NCBI GenBank assembly: GCA_021234155.1
Contig: JAJEKV010000002.1
Location: forward strand, 8,162,811-8,226,810
Direction: 5' to 3'
DNA length: 64,000 nucleotides
DNA from: Isoetes taiwanensis
Taxonomy: Eukaryota > Streptophyta > Lycopodiopsida > Isoetales > Isoetaceae
Below are positions 35,511-48,330 of this stretch, piece by piece. The stretch's first letter is position 1, and each line of letters begins with the position of its first letter. Under the pieces are notes generated by a model. That model was not told the origin of the DNA. It worked only from the letters and a program-made list of their open reading frames with translations, and did not search any database. The translations under genes and the position numbers were made by a program.

Positions 35511-35998
35511 AAAAATGCCAACTGAAAAAAAAAAGAAAAAAAAAAGAGGAGAAATGCAACATCTATCTCGAACCTTATCTTCACCTATGCGACGACCGAC
35601 ATCCATAGCTTCTTCTTCGTAGCTCCAAGAAAGCTTCTTCCGGTTGGTCTCTTCGTCTGTAGTACTGGGACGCCATAGCTACAAAGAAAAATGCCTGGCT
35701 AGAAAATATTTTAGGGGGGATGAAATCCTTACGATGGTACTTCCTTGACGGTTCTAAAATCAATGAGAATGACTCTAACTGCTATTAAGGCGAATTGTTT
35801 CTCAAAGTTGAGAGTGATGAAACCCCACTCTTGACCTTCTCTCATCACCTTTCTCCTAAACATGTCTTTCGTCAATCATATGACCATGGCTTCTCTCCCC
35901 CTCCCCCCCCCCCCTCCCGGTCAGGCCAATTACGGACGATCATGGTCGGATTCAAGATTTTGCCAAACTGCTATCGGCATTCTCGAAAGCGATTGACT

Positions 35999-37850
35999 TG
36001 ACCTACCGGGCAGAGGCCGGATGTGCGAGCCCTCACCACACACAGAGCTTTCGACCTCGCCACTCAACGATTGACCATATCTTCTTTACGCCGGGGGCAT
36101 CGATTGAAGACAAACCGAATCACCTACCGGACTTGTATTGCCGCTTTGTGGACTTCGCAAAGGCTTTTGATAACGGTCCCCCGAAAAGTTGTGGGCTAGA
36201 TCAGGTCAACGGGGCTCCCGGGCCGTCAATGCGTAATGCCATATAAGGCTGTGTTGTATGAGAGTTGTTTTGGCAGGATGCGCCGACGGGCCAAGCATTT
36301 ACCAAGAGTATCGGGTCCCAAGGCCAGGTTGCCCCTCTCGCCGACACTTTTGGCCTCTACATTGATCGGGCTTAGAGCCCCGCTTTCATCGAGCATGGGG
36401 GGATGGCATACATCTTTTTTTGCACTGTGTCATCCGCCAAACCATCTATGCGACGATGTTGGCTCTGGCTGCCCACACCCCTAAGATATGCAGCCTCACC
36501 GGATGCCCTAGACACATTTTGTCGCTACGACATGCGCTGGCCAATCCGCCAAGACCGTGGTGGTTCTCATATATCCTCTTCACGCCACCCCATGCCTCCC
36601 CGCACTCACATATCGGGACAAATTGGGCGCCACGCCCACCTACAAGTACCTAGTGGAGTTCCCCTCGCTCGGGGCTGAGGCGCCTATCCGCTAAGGGTGG
36701 GGTGAGGGCCGGAAAGCTTTATGCAATGCAACAACAAATACCAAAGCGTAGCTATATGATTGGGGCCATCACCACATCCATTCGCACCGGGTCGAAACGC
36801 CCTTCAGACGCGGTCGAGGTTTGGGGCCCCATCGCCTCTTTGACGACTCGAATGACTTGGAGCAGTGCGTAAGGCATTTTGCACGCAGGGTGAAACCTTC
36901 AGTCCCCTATCGATTCTCCGCCGCAGAAATCGATTCTTACGCTTCCACGGGCACTCTTTGATAGACACATCGCCTATTTTCTAAAGTGGTTACTATGGGT
37001 GATGCTCGGCTCCCGCGACCTGGCTTACACCGGGTGGGCCATGAGTCCGGGCAAATGCTTAGGGCCCGCTGGAGGGGTAAGAGAGACCGCTGGTTCGCCA
37101 GATGGAACGCGGTAGAGCACTGATGCGATACCGGGCGCAGGCCGATCGCGGATGTACCAAGGGAGTACCTAGATGCTTGTTTCCTTGGCAAGCTCTGGGA
37201 CCCCATCGCTCTAGAGCAGGTCAAAACGGCCCATTACAAGGAGCACATCAACCCCGTGTTAGCCCGGGGCCCACAGCTCTACCTGCGTTCCCAGCTGCCC
37301 CTGAAAAAGCGCAGGCTCATTGCCTCCATTCGCACAGGTGCCCACCATCTTCGCATCGAGACGGGCAGGTGGATTGGGGAGCCCCGCCAGACAAACTCGC
37401 CTGCCGCCAAACGGGTGCCGCTTGAGGATGAGTCTCACACTTTCCGAGTTGCCCCCGCTCCCGCTCGGGCCGACACGCCCCTTAGTACTTTGGGCCGACG
37501 CCCTTGCATTTGCCGATGAACACACCGCCAAGATGCGTGCTCCGGGTCATACATCCAGAGGTACCGGACCGCGAGGTCACCTTTGCCCCCGCACCGGCCG
37601 GTCCTCACGACTAGGCACTAGGGGGGTGGTGCATGATTTGTATATATTGGGATGTTTCTCGTGATTTTATATGATTAGCACAGCTTTGTCACATTCGATT
37701 GTTGCCACGTTTTTCCCTCGAAAACCCTTCTGGGAAGGGTTTTTAATCCCGCAAGAATCCGCTTGCTTTCGCTTTTTGTATTGGGTCCCATAGACCGATT
37801 GGTCTCCGTGGACGATAAAAGTAACTTCCTTCCTTCCTTCCTTCCTTTAT
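35999..37850 (+). pseudogene. GC-rich LINE copy: RT to 3' end
   Basis: RT motifs appear in several frames: FRPRHSTIDHIFF, LYCRFVDFAKAFD (36136-36174), LPLSPTL (36330 on) and a YADD box broken by a one-base loss (36446-36460, LCDDV). Then come LYAMQQQIPKRSYMIGAI (36719 on) and the C-terminal region RRLIASIRTGAHHLRIETGRW (37312-37374) with the LEDESHT motif. The 3' end has a 9-bp-stem hairpin at about 37720-37742, the stem-loop AGACC-GATT-GGTCT (37792-37805) and a TTCC tail (37826-37847). The coding part is visibly much richer in G+C than its surroundings and than the sister copy at 50.4-53.6 kb. Many frameshifts; inactive. Confidence 0.8.
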
Positions 37851-38284
37851 GAAGGTATGAAACCGGGGAAATAAACATTTGCTTAGGTTGTAACCAAACT
37901 CCATAATCGTGTAAATGATTCAGTAGAAAAGCACGAGAGGCAGAAAAAAAGCTCTAAATGTCCATACTGCAGGGTTACATGAAATTGGTAATGAAAATAC
38001 TAAAGACTTGGTGGAGAACCTCTTCACTCATGAAAGTAACAGCTGTAGGTATTCTAGAAGCATACAGGGGGGAAAGAAAAAATAAGATAAACTGAACGCT
38101 TTGAAACAATGCAAACTACTAGGTGGAGAAAGCATTTAGATCAACAATGACTTAACACAAATGCAATATCAACAAATAAAAAAGGAGAAGAAATCTAGAA
38201 ACTGAAAGAAGCAAGGAAGGAGGGAAAGTGGTCTCTTGGAGAGGGGAGAAGAGAGAGTGGTTTACTAGAAATTCAGGGTTTTAG
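37851..38284. other. No recognised feature
   Basis: AT-rich spacer with purine-rich stretches (38160-38260). Nothing recognised. Confidence 0.4.
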
Positions 38285-38580
38285 TATTGTGCACTCGGTA
38301 TGGAATACCAAATGGTGGCATAGGGTATGGTGGGATTGCCTGTTACATTAGAAAAACAATAGCACATTTGGCTAAGGTGATAAAAAGGGACGACATCAAG
38401 CAATATATATGGGTGGAGCTGCCAGAGAAACATCAAAAAAATTTCTTTGCTCGATGCCACTATCAAAGAGAAGCATGTATCAAAAGTATAATTTAGATAT
38501 GGATGATCCATTTCAACAACTAAAGCAAGATAGTTTAAGCCTTATGGCTTTTGGGAATATTGTCTTACTTGGGAGTAATA
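38285..38580 (+). pseudogene. LINE endonuclease fragment
   Basis: Encodes YGGIACYIRKTIAHLAKVIK and KQYIWVELPEK, matching the endonuclease of the LINE at 19.9-20.3 kb (NGGIACYIRNEY, NQYIWFEMQK). After a stop and frame slip it reads DMDDPFQQLKQDSLSLM and IVLLGSNT, near where GDFN would be. Both ends are truncated and no tail is present. Confidence 0.75.
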
Positions 38581-41427
38581 CTTAATGTCTATTTTCATTT
38601 AAAAATATGTTCTTTGTTGGATGTTTGAGTTTCACAATATCATAGAATGTAAAAAATAAGAGCACTTCAATGTGCGACTATAATACAACCTTGAGAAATT
38701 TGACCTAGCCACTAAATAGGTAGAAACAATTCGAGTTAACTTTACAATCCAACTCTCCACTTTTAAAATTTCATAACCATCACATAGACCCGTAGGGGTT
38801 GATCAACCCCGTTTGAGGGACCCGTAGGGGTTGATCAACCCAAAAAATGTCTCTCATACAACTCTAGTGCTAAACACTCAAAGGGCAAGGCAGAATCGAG
38901 TGAGCTAGTTAAGTTGGTTGGAAAGAATTCAAAACGGGCGACTCGTGGCATGAGATTGCTGGATGGTTAGCAACAGTGTTGGGCAAAGTCCGGGGAACAT
39001 TATAAACCAACCGGTTGAAATTGGAAATTTTATAGTTAAGTTAATGTATTGCAGGATGTTTTCCGGCAAGTTTTCTTATGGTTTGCTATTAAGGCAATAG
39101 AAAGTTCCTGCTCTATACACAAGATATCCGACTGGCCAGAGCAGCAATAGAAAATTTTCTGGTGGGACTTAAAAAGTTTGCCCAACATTGGTTAGCAGTA
39201 CGTTTCGGACAGAAGATGCGAGGGTAGAGCACGAGATACATTTGAGAGGGGACGAGATTAGATAAAATGTTCTCTTTCAGGAGGAGGGTACAGAGAGTGA
39301 GGGTTAGGGACGCTTCTTTTGTTCTTTTGGTTGGGGACCATGGAAGAGGGACAAGGGGGAATATTCGGGGAGGCGAGGGACAAGGGGTGGAATATTCGGG
39401 ATGGTGACAAGGTGGCGTAATAGGGAGGCAAAGGTGTAAAAAAGGACAAAAGGCATTTTCGGATCCTACTAACTAAAGCCAAAGCCAAAAAAAAAAAGGG
39501 AAGGAAAAAAAAACGAGGCCCAAAGCACGCGCCGCCATGTCGCCATCGCCGGAGCTCGTTATGCTTGGCCTCCCAAAAAAGATCCAGCCGTTAGGCCATG
39601 CCTTGCTGCCGGATCTGCCTTTCCAGCATGCCTTAAAAGCGAAGCTGCTGCCGGAACCCTAAGCTAAAAGGTATGTTTCGGCCATGGCCGAGCTTCTTTT
39701 TCCGCTCTGCATCTCAAATCAAACAAATGTAAAATTTTCTGTCTCAGGCTTTCAGATTCAAAATTAAATAAGCTCCAGGGCCAAAATCCAGTGTCGTTTT
39801 CCAGCTCTGTTGTCTTTCTTTGCATATTAATGGCGATCGAATCCTGAGTAAATCCGCCCTGCCGTATCTGTGCGCTGGCTATGGTGCGTTGGGCTGCGAC
39901 TGGCAGGTGCCAGTAGCCCCACACGGCGACCTGCTGTGTCAGGTTGTCCGTCTAAGGTTGACACCTGGAAGTGGTTGTTCAGTATATATATTTGTTTTTT
40001 TTTTTCAATGGTCTTTTTGTGCACTTGTTTGCCCCCCCAATGGACCATTGGCCTCTTGGACATTTGCCTTCTTTGTTTAGGTACCCATGCTTGTCATCCA
40101 ACATTATGCTTGTTTTCACCCACATTTTTCGTGCTTTCTGTCAGCCCCGTCCCCGTCTTGCCCCACATTTCGTTCCGCGCTTATCGCCTTTGTTCAGCCT
40201 TTACTTCTCCCATGTCTTCTGTCCCTCTCCTCCTGCATAATTGATCAAACTATGCATCATTCAGGTATTGCCAGTGCGCCATCAGCCTGCACGTCTTACT
40301 CACCCTTAATTGGAAGATCTTGTTGCAAATCCTCCACTGCATTGCTCGTGGATTTTCTCATGGCTTACTTCATAAGAATAAGAGGATTATTGTAATCTCC
40401 ACTTTAAGATGTTATCTAGCATACATATACTATACAATGCTAGTCAATATAGGAGAATTTCGACAGCAAAACTTGTGAAAAAGATTCGCGCAAAATTAAA
40501 GAAAATGAAGATTCTAGTATCCAAACCTCCTTGTACTCCTCGAGTGGCAAACGCAACTTTTTTTGCTAGAACTTTTTCCCCAAGAGGAATATCTTCTTTA
40601 CCAAGATATGCAAAGATTCACAATGTAATATATTCAAGACAAGATGGAGAGCATCTACACGTAGTGTATCACACTGTAATATATTCAAGAAGAGTAATAT
40701 ATCAAGGGTATCTACACGTGAAGAAAGGAAATGGAAGCCCTTTACTAAAAGCAAGTTGACCATTGGGTCAAATGTCGTATAAAGGTAAAATTCCTCCTCT
40801 TCTCAAGGCAGTTATATTCATATAATGTGCATTAGAAGTATACCGTAGTGGGAGAAGTAATATAGTACGCATAGTAAATAAGATTTAATTTTCTAGTGGC
40901 GTTATCTATTCATTCCTTAATATATCATTTATATTTATATTGAGAGCATGTATTAAGGTGATAAGAGGGAATTTAAAGATCACCTATATTGATGTTAACA
41001 TGAAATGACGAAAGTGAAGCACAGTGATACTAACTTATTAAGCAAGAGGCATCATTTTATTGTTTTGAGGACATGCTCGTTTTTTATTGGTTGACTATGT
41101 GCTCTATGTTCTTGGACTTTGAGCAATTTGAAGACAAAATAGGTCTAGAGCTCAAGCCTTCTGCAATGTTGGTGTTATGTATGTCATAGGTTAGGAGGCC
41201 TAAAAACTTGATATTTCAATTCTATTCATTCCTTGCTGACAAATGTGTGGATGAAAATGCCATTCATATGTAGGGGCATGTGCGTATGGGCTTCTGATGT
41301 AGGTATGAGGATATGCCGATGATGGGTGAAGGTGACACCATTTTTCTTTACAGAGTTAGACCTCAATTTATATATCCTGGCCATTACATGGAAGTTGCTT
41401 CATTTCCTCCAAATGGTTGGATTGTGC
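38581..41427. other. No recognised gene; short repeats
   Basis: Mostly AT-rich. A 23-bp sequence containing the palindrome GGGTTGATCAACCC occurs twice, 32 bp apart (38787-38809, 38819-38841). A GGGACAAGGGG-GGAATATTCGGG unit is duplicated at about 39347-39400. TGTAATATATTCAAGA is repeated at 40624-40695. The left part of the gypsy element should lie near the right edge, but I cannot read integrase in it. Confidence 0.4.
39537..39665 (+). CDS. Short GC-rich open frame, doubtful
   Basis: ATG at 39537 opens 42 codons (MSPSPELVMLGLPKKIQPLG...) in a locally GC-rich patch, ending at 39662-39664. An AAAAGGTATG donor-like site follows. No family is recognised. It could be a first-exon relic or chance. 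Confidence 0.15.
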
Positions 41428-41428
41428 A

Positions 41429-41560
41429 CTATAGAAAGAGAACAAACTGCATAATGGCGGGACGATAGTCCACTAAGAAATCATATTGTTGTATAAAAGC
41501 AACCCATCTCGATTGCCTTTCCAATAACCTTTTCTGTGAGACGATGTGCGTAATGCTTTG
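41429..41560 (-). pseudogene. Ty3/gypsy RNase H fragment (part 4 of 4)
   Basis: Minus-strand reading THIVSQKRLLERQSRWVAFI then QQYDFLVDYRPA, the end of the RNase H domain and start of the connection to integrase. It is the direct continuation of 50396-50362, where STVHILTNHQSI ends at the CACTA insertion. Downstream integrase motifs cannot be found, so the element is truncated or unrecognisable below 41430. Confidence 0.85.
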
Positions 41561-42502
41561 CACTACAAGAGGATGGGGGGGTATAGTGTCAACCCTTATG
41601 ACAAGCCATAGGTCTAGTGTCAATTTTGTGTCGACTGCTACTATCTTGACACAAAGTGCTTGTGTTGTGTCAAGTTTATGTCTAATGCATAGTGTCAAAC
41701 ATCCCGTCCAACGCAATGACATCCTTTTGTCAACTTTTTTGTCGCAATTTAAGTTGGTTATTGCAACAACTTTTGAACAATATTATAACTAAGATGTAAC
41801 AACCTTTTCTTAAGGCTTGTAACAAAATGGTATCCAAATTTTTAACTATTATTCCAACTGAATTGTGAGAAGCATTTGTCCAATTTAAGTGGGTTGTTGC
41901 AACAACTTTTAAACAACATTATAACTATGTCGCTACAATATTTTCTTTAAGACTTATAACAGAATGCCATCCAACTTTGTATCTAGTATTTCAACAAAAT
42001 TGTGTTGTGTATTCATACATAAGATATAGTATTGCACCAAGGGATATTACTTGGTACGATTCAAGAATGATTTGGATATCTAAGAACTAGTTAGATGAAG
42101 GGGAATAGTAAATAGTGAACAATGTGAACAAAGGAGCAAACCTATTAGGAAGGCAAGCTCCATCAAATATGAGATACTACAATGTACATAACATATATCG
42201 AAACTCCAGGAACTACTCTTTATATGACGAATAAATGAATTCATAGAATTGCAAGAAGGTGCAAACAAATGGCAGTCCAATTTAGATTGCTCTTGTAGGT
42301 TGCATCTCAACGGATGGACGCTTCCCCTTGAACGATGATCCTGGAGGATGAGTAGCAAGAAGAGGAACCTCTAGTTTCTCAAGATTTACAAGGAATTAGC
42401 GATAGTTCCATAATTTAGAGAAGACAAATTTGGAAAGACAACACTCAATATCAAATGATCTAAACCATAGTAGTAATTGCAATAAGATTATAATGTTGAT
42501 TA

Positions 42503-45500
42503 TTTATATGTGAACACATCAATTTGTTCACCTAGATCATGCTCAATGTCATCTATCTCATCATCATCTAGATGTAAACGAAGAGCCAAACCTCTAATTG
42601 CTTCAGAACGATCATGTGCATGTCCAATAATTTCTTCGTCTTCAGTGTAATCCTCATCATGAACATGAACATGGATTGGCGAATTAAATGGAGATCGGAG
42701 CACATAATTCGCTTCTTTATCAACCTCCTCTCGTGAAAGTGCTAATGGCGATTCGAAAGAAACATATTCATCCATATGATCCTCATGCAAATTACTTTCG
42801 AGATAACCTTCTCCTAAATATGCACCCTCCTCTTCAATGTCTTCTCCTTCTCCTTCTCCTTCTCCTTCTTCTCCTTCGTCATGCAATAATATGTCATCAT
42901 CATTATTAATGATGTCTAGAACAGCCTCTTGGTGGCCACCACCACCACCACCACCATCAACATCATCAAAGATCATCGCCAGATAAAGCAATGATACGCC
43001 GAGCCTTTTGGTTGACAATGTAACGACAATCCACCGTTTTGTGTCATTAGGATTCTCATGGATAAATATGCTCAACCCCGACTTAGAAACACGAAAAGGT
43101 TTTTTTCATTTCAGCCAATACCTTTGAAGAATCCACTTCCATAAATCCAGATGGATGAGTCCTAACTGTCTTGCCGACCTCTATATACAACTTTCAACCA
43201 TCGTGCCTTCAAGACATTGACATGAAATCAAGGCGATAATCCAACTCAATAATGTTCGCCAGATTCCCACATAATCCAGGTTACTCTCCAGAAGGTTGCG
43301 ATCCCTATTACTAGATTGACTTTTTTGTTCAAATTCTGCGCTGATCCCTGAATCAAATGTAACCCTACACTTATCAACGTTGTTAATGCTAAGATGTCTG
43401 TCCATATGCCCACATTGACGATAGAATCGCGCTTAGAACCAAATTATGATAGTTATGAGTAATATAGTATAAAGAGAATGAAATTTAGGACCAGAGATTT
43501 ATAATTTTTACCTTCTTGCTACAACCAAGGGCAAGCTCATAATCATCATCCGAATACTTTGGCCACGCATCTTTAGCTTTCATCCATAACGAGCCAACAA
43601 CCATGCATTATCCATAACATCGGTAAACTAGATTGTCCCATTGATCGCCCCGTTGACCTTCTATGTGCATCCTCCTTAGCAATTTCATATACGCCCCTCC
43701 ATGGTTGCAAACTTGCAAAGATATTAAGGACAAATGTGCTTATAGTAATAAGCATGTCATCACTCAAACTCCGCTTCTACTCCATTACCTTGTAATACTT
43801 GACGTAATCTCTTTGAGTTCTTCTTTTTCCCACAATTTAGGAGCATCCGATGGCATGAGATAGTGGCATCATTTAGATAAAATAATGTTTCTTGGACAAG
43901 ATGGCCTTCAGCCATGCAACCCTCCGGTTTTGCCATTTGACGCACAAAGTTTTTGAGCACCTTCATGTAGCGCTCTAGAAAGAACATCCATCTGCTGGGA
44001 GCAGGTCCTGCCAACCTTATCTCATTTGGAATATGCATCAAGAGATGTACCTATGTATATAAGCACCTTGTTAATTATGCGTATAACTGCTAGAAATAAA
44101 ATTGTACTCGTAGTTGCTACGTATGATTGCATAACATTTCTTTAGTAGTACCTGGAGGTCAAGAAAACTAGTGGGAAATTCCTTTTCAATGTCACAAAGT
44201 AGTATAATCACTTCCTCCTCCACTTTTGATATCTCGGCCACTTCAATTTCTTTGGAGGAGACCCACCTTGCAAATTTACCCAATCGAAATATAATACTCC
44301 TTACTTGTGGAGTCAAGAAGTCGCCTATCACACATGGAAGTATATGCTGCTGCATCATGGAAGTCCACGAAGTATCATTGCATGCTGCAATACAATTTAT
44401 TCCAAGAAATGAAAGCATAAGAACCAAAGTATACCTGAAGAAACTTATGCCAATCATGTGTCTTTAATCCAGCGAGGCTACCTTTTTTAGTAAATGCCTT
44501 TCTCAAAGAAGCCCCATATCCGGTTGGTGTGCGCATCTTTGCTATCCTCTTGTTCACTTCGGCCTGTTGTTTCTTTCCTAGAACCCATGCACCTTGTTTC
44601 CACGCCGAAGTCTTCTTGCCTACCCTCCCCGATGGGCCAATATTTTTTTTTATTTTTGCTCTTTCAGATCCATCCTAGCACCCAAGGTTTCCCATTCTCC
44701 CGCTAAATGTCGCCAAAGAGAATGAGCAACATTCTTGAAAATGTGCATAGGGTCTAGTAAATGGACCAACTCCAAGTCGGGCCTAGTACTCCAACCTATA
44801 AAACATTGATAACCTCTTCATTCCGTGGAGGAGTTTTTGCATTGGAATCCTTATAACCACCAAATAATCCACATTGGGATTCATCTCCTGCCAAGCATCC
44901 AACCAATCCTTGGGTGTTCATCGCTTTGGCTTCGGCATCTCATTAGAGCCACGTGCAGAATGGCCCTCTGGCAAGTACTTTTTATGCCCCAAATATATTT
45001 GTTTCTTCAGATGTTTTGACCTATAAGAGGTTAAGCTAGTCCCACAAGATGGGCATCCACATGCACCACTTGTTTGTAGACCTGCAATAAAAATGGAAGG
45101 TAAAGTACTAGAGTAATAAGTAATATGATTTTGCACTCTTACTATGAAGCTTCAGAAAAACCTGGATAATCATGAAGAGTAAAGCATAACATCCCATGGA
45201 ATGTAAAGTCATGTGGAGTTTTAGAGATGTCGTACATATGCACTCCCTTCCACAAAACTTCAAGCTCTTCTACTAAAGGTTCTAAGTATACATCCATATT
45301 TTTCACTTTGTACTTTCCTGTAATAGCTCATTTTATGCTTAATGCAAAGTAAAAATAACTCATATACACATACGCATGCACTGAATGATCAAAGTCAGCA
45401 TGATGTGGCCAGGTTTTGTGGCCATCCATGGTGGGATATTATAATTCACAATCGCCACAGGCCACACACTATGCGAGGATGATCTAGTCCCCCATGGGCA

Positions 45501-46750
45501 AACACCATCAATCCCTAGCCCAAGCCTAACATTGCGAGGTTCCAATGCAAATATGGGCCACCTCTCTTCTATATATTTCCACAAAGTCCCATCGCCAGTG
45601 TATTCTCATTTTTCCATCAAGCATACGATGCCATGTATGGTAATCCATGTAATTCGCTAGGGTTGGTGATCGAAACATATGACCTAAGGCGAGGAATTAT
45701 AGGCATGTGACGGTAAAACCTTCGTGCCACCTTTGTCTTCCTACCTTCTTCATAACGTGCTTCTTTACACATTGGACATGAATCATGGTTTGCATAGTCT
45801 TTGCGAAATAAGATACAATCATTGACACATGCATGCACAACATTATACTCCAGTCCCAAGGATCGTAATAGTTCTCTAGCTTCCCGCCTAGATTTTGGAA
45901 GACAATGACCATCTGGTAATATCTTATCAAGCAAACTATAAAAACGTCAAGTAAGTGTATCTGCATATGAACCCCCCTCCCACACCAAAATAAAGAATGA
46001 ATTATATGTACATACCTGAAAAGTTCGGACACACTATTGTTGCTCCAACCAGATTTGTGTTGGAGATTTAGAATAAGCATGCAAGGCGAGATACACGGGC
46101 ATTTGGGAACAATGGTGTGCTTGCCTCATTATGGAGATACGTTGCCTTATCAATGCATGGCTCATCATCTACTTCATGGGCACCATCATTTTTTGCACCA
46201 CTATTGGCTTCTTGGTTTATTGGAAAAAAAATTGTGATCATATCATGAATTCCCTCCTCACCAACAAAAGTACTATGCGAGCTAGACGCTTCACTAGGTG
46301 ACTATATGGCCACATAAAGATGTATAAGAAGTGAATATAAATGGAAGAATGAATACTAGACGACAAAACTTTCGTTTTTCTCCCATTTGAAACAAATAAA
46401 AACATAAAGAAAGGAAGATAGATGTGATACACTCACAATATTTGCGTCACGTTCGAGGTTATTTTCTTCATCAAGTTGCGTTGGTCGATTGCGACATATT
46501 CCATACTTTGCTTCGTGATCCTGTCGAATGCGATATGAACGACTTGTCTTGCCATTACATTTATTGCACCAACAAGTGCCTCGACGAAGGTAGAGAACTT
46601 CTGTCGGGTCTCTCCTAGCCCTTTTCCTAGATCTTTGTCGGGAGGAGGATGATGAATTTGATGAAGAGGAGGTTGAAGAAGATGATTTGGCCACCCGGCG
46701 TGGCAAACAATCGTTCCCACTATTGTAGCTACTAGTTCCAGAGCTCGTCA
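42503..46750 (-). pseudogene. CACTA TNP2-type transposase, multi-exon, frameshifted
   Basis: Exon 1 starts at ATG 46750 and contains CWCNKCNGKTSRSYRIRQDH, the zinc-binding N terminus; its donor GTGAGT is near 46433. Exon 2 runs 46301-46016, with a one-base slip near 46078 before LILNLQHKSGWSNNSVSELF. Exon 3 starts at 45935 (LLDKILPDGHCLP, HACVNDCILFRKDY, CPMCKEARY). Further TNP2 blocks are RNVRLGLGIDGVCPWG (about 45540), CGCPSCGTSLTSYRSKHLKK (45055 on) and PTGYGASLRKAF near 44520. DUF4218-like sequence covers 44457-43760. A C-terminal DUF4216-like and very acidic tail ends at 42503. Several further frameshifts (for example near 45600) mean no active enzyme. The protein would cut the element at its CACTA ends. 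Confidence 0.85.
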
Positions 46751-47028
46751 TTTGACATTTGGGAATGGATCTAGTGACACAAAACCTATGGTAAGAATAT
46801 TGCCTAGCAAAAAAAAAAAAAAAAAAAAAAAATTCAAAAGTAAAAAAACAACATTTCAATTGACATTTTGAAATGGATCTAGTGACACAAACCATGGTAA
46901 AAATATTGACCCCAAAACATTTTACATTTGCAAATGTAGTGGCACAAGACCCATGCTACAAATATTGCCTAGAAAAAAATTGAAAGTAAAAAAAAAAACA
47001 TTTCATAATTCATATGAAATTTTTGAAT

Positions 47029-47737
47029 GGGAAAGTTACAAAAATGCCCTTGTAAAATGCCAATATTACATGAATGCCCTTAAAAGATTGAAAAGCAATG
47101 GGGAGAGACAGCCTTCTGTAACTTGCCACCTTTCGTACTGGAGCATTCAAGCTCTTTGATACTACTTTAATGATGATCCTTATCATTCTTGGAAGCCAGT
47201 TTTTCACTTTCCCTTTACCGCTTCAGGTCAGGCACTTATTGGTTTAACCAAAATGCAAAGACATCTTGGATTCTTCACAGAGGATCAAAGCAAAACATGC
47301 GCAAAGAATGAAGATTTGGACGCAGCAAGATCTGCACCCAATTGGGCAGATTCTGGCTCTTGGTAATGGCTCGAATCAGGTGAATTCTAGGCCTTAGGAG
47401 CGATACAATTTTGAAAAAGCATTCCATAGTTGAAAGGCACATGCTGAAGCCAATTTGGCTCTGTGGATTGACACCATTTGCAAGAGCACGAATTCGTGGA
47501 AGACCACGATTGTGGTAGAGTTCTTTTGATTGTTGACAATAATTTGGTGAATTCTTAACATGGTTAAAGGGTTCAAAAAAATATTTATCATTAGAAATGG
47601 TGGCAAGACCTATGATGCATGTTGTAGAAGCCCATCTCTGCCCATTGCCTGCCCGAAGGGCATTCTAGTTATTTTCAATCTTTCAAGGGTATTCGTGTAA
47701 TACTAGCATTTTACAAGGGCATATCTGTAACTTCCCC
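47029..47737. mobile_element. MULE-type miniature element inside the CACTA
   Basis: Terminal inverted repeats of roughly 60-70 bp: the left begins GGGAAAGTTACAAAAATGCC, the right is the complement of GGGGAAGTTACAGATATGCC, and both continue with TTGTAAAATGC and ATTACA-GAAT-CCCTT. The 9-bp direct repeat TTTTTGAAT flanks it exactly (47020-47028, 47738-47746). Long inverted repeats with GGGAAA ends and a 9-bp duplication are the Mutator-like pattern. No transposase is encoded; it depends on a partner. Confidence 0.9.
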
Positions 47738-48330
47738 TTTTTGAATAGATCCACTACAGTCCAAAAGAACCAAAAAATTTTGCAATGGTAAAATCAAAAA
47801 GTAAATCGAAATTTAAAAGCTACATTTCTTCAATTGGGTCCATGGTAGAAACATTGCCTCGAAAAGAACCTAAACCTAACGCAATAGAAAAAAAATAACA
47901 GGAAAAAAAAAGGCGCGATTAAATCATTACCAGTTTGGCGCCAGATCGAGCTTCATGCCAAGTCTTGCCAATGCCTGGATCTTCTATATCTCTGCTGCTT
48001 TCGATCTTCTATGTCCCCGTTCCTATGCATAAGTCATGCCATTTATTCCTTGGCTGAAATTTTGCCCACTTTTTATTGCCTTTGCTCAGGCCGTTGCATG
48101 CTTAAGTTGTGCCTTTCTCTCCTTGTCTTCAAATTTATGCCAATAGTGAGCAAAGCAGCCTTTACATTTAGAGTAACCTGCTCCTTGCCATTAATACAAG
48201 ATTCTGCTGCAGCATTGTGACCAGTGAGGGTCTCAGTATATTTTATTTTCATGTTGTTAAACATCTTCCTTTCTGTTTTCATTTCTTTCTAACTTTGGTG
48301 CTACACAAGATTTTCCTTTTATTCTTATAG

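Noticed and set aside
41561-41800. Plus-strand open frame across the CACTA left end
   Set aside because: It spans the gypsy-CACTA junction and the subterminal repeats; chance opening.
42680-42960. Plus-strand open frame with poly-leucine
   Set aside because: It is the antisense of the acidic, glycine-rich tail of the CACTA transposase gene.
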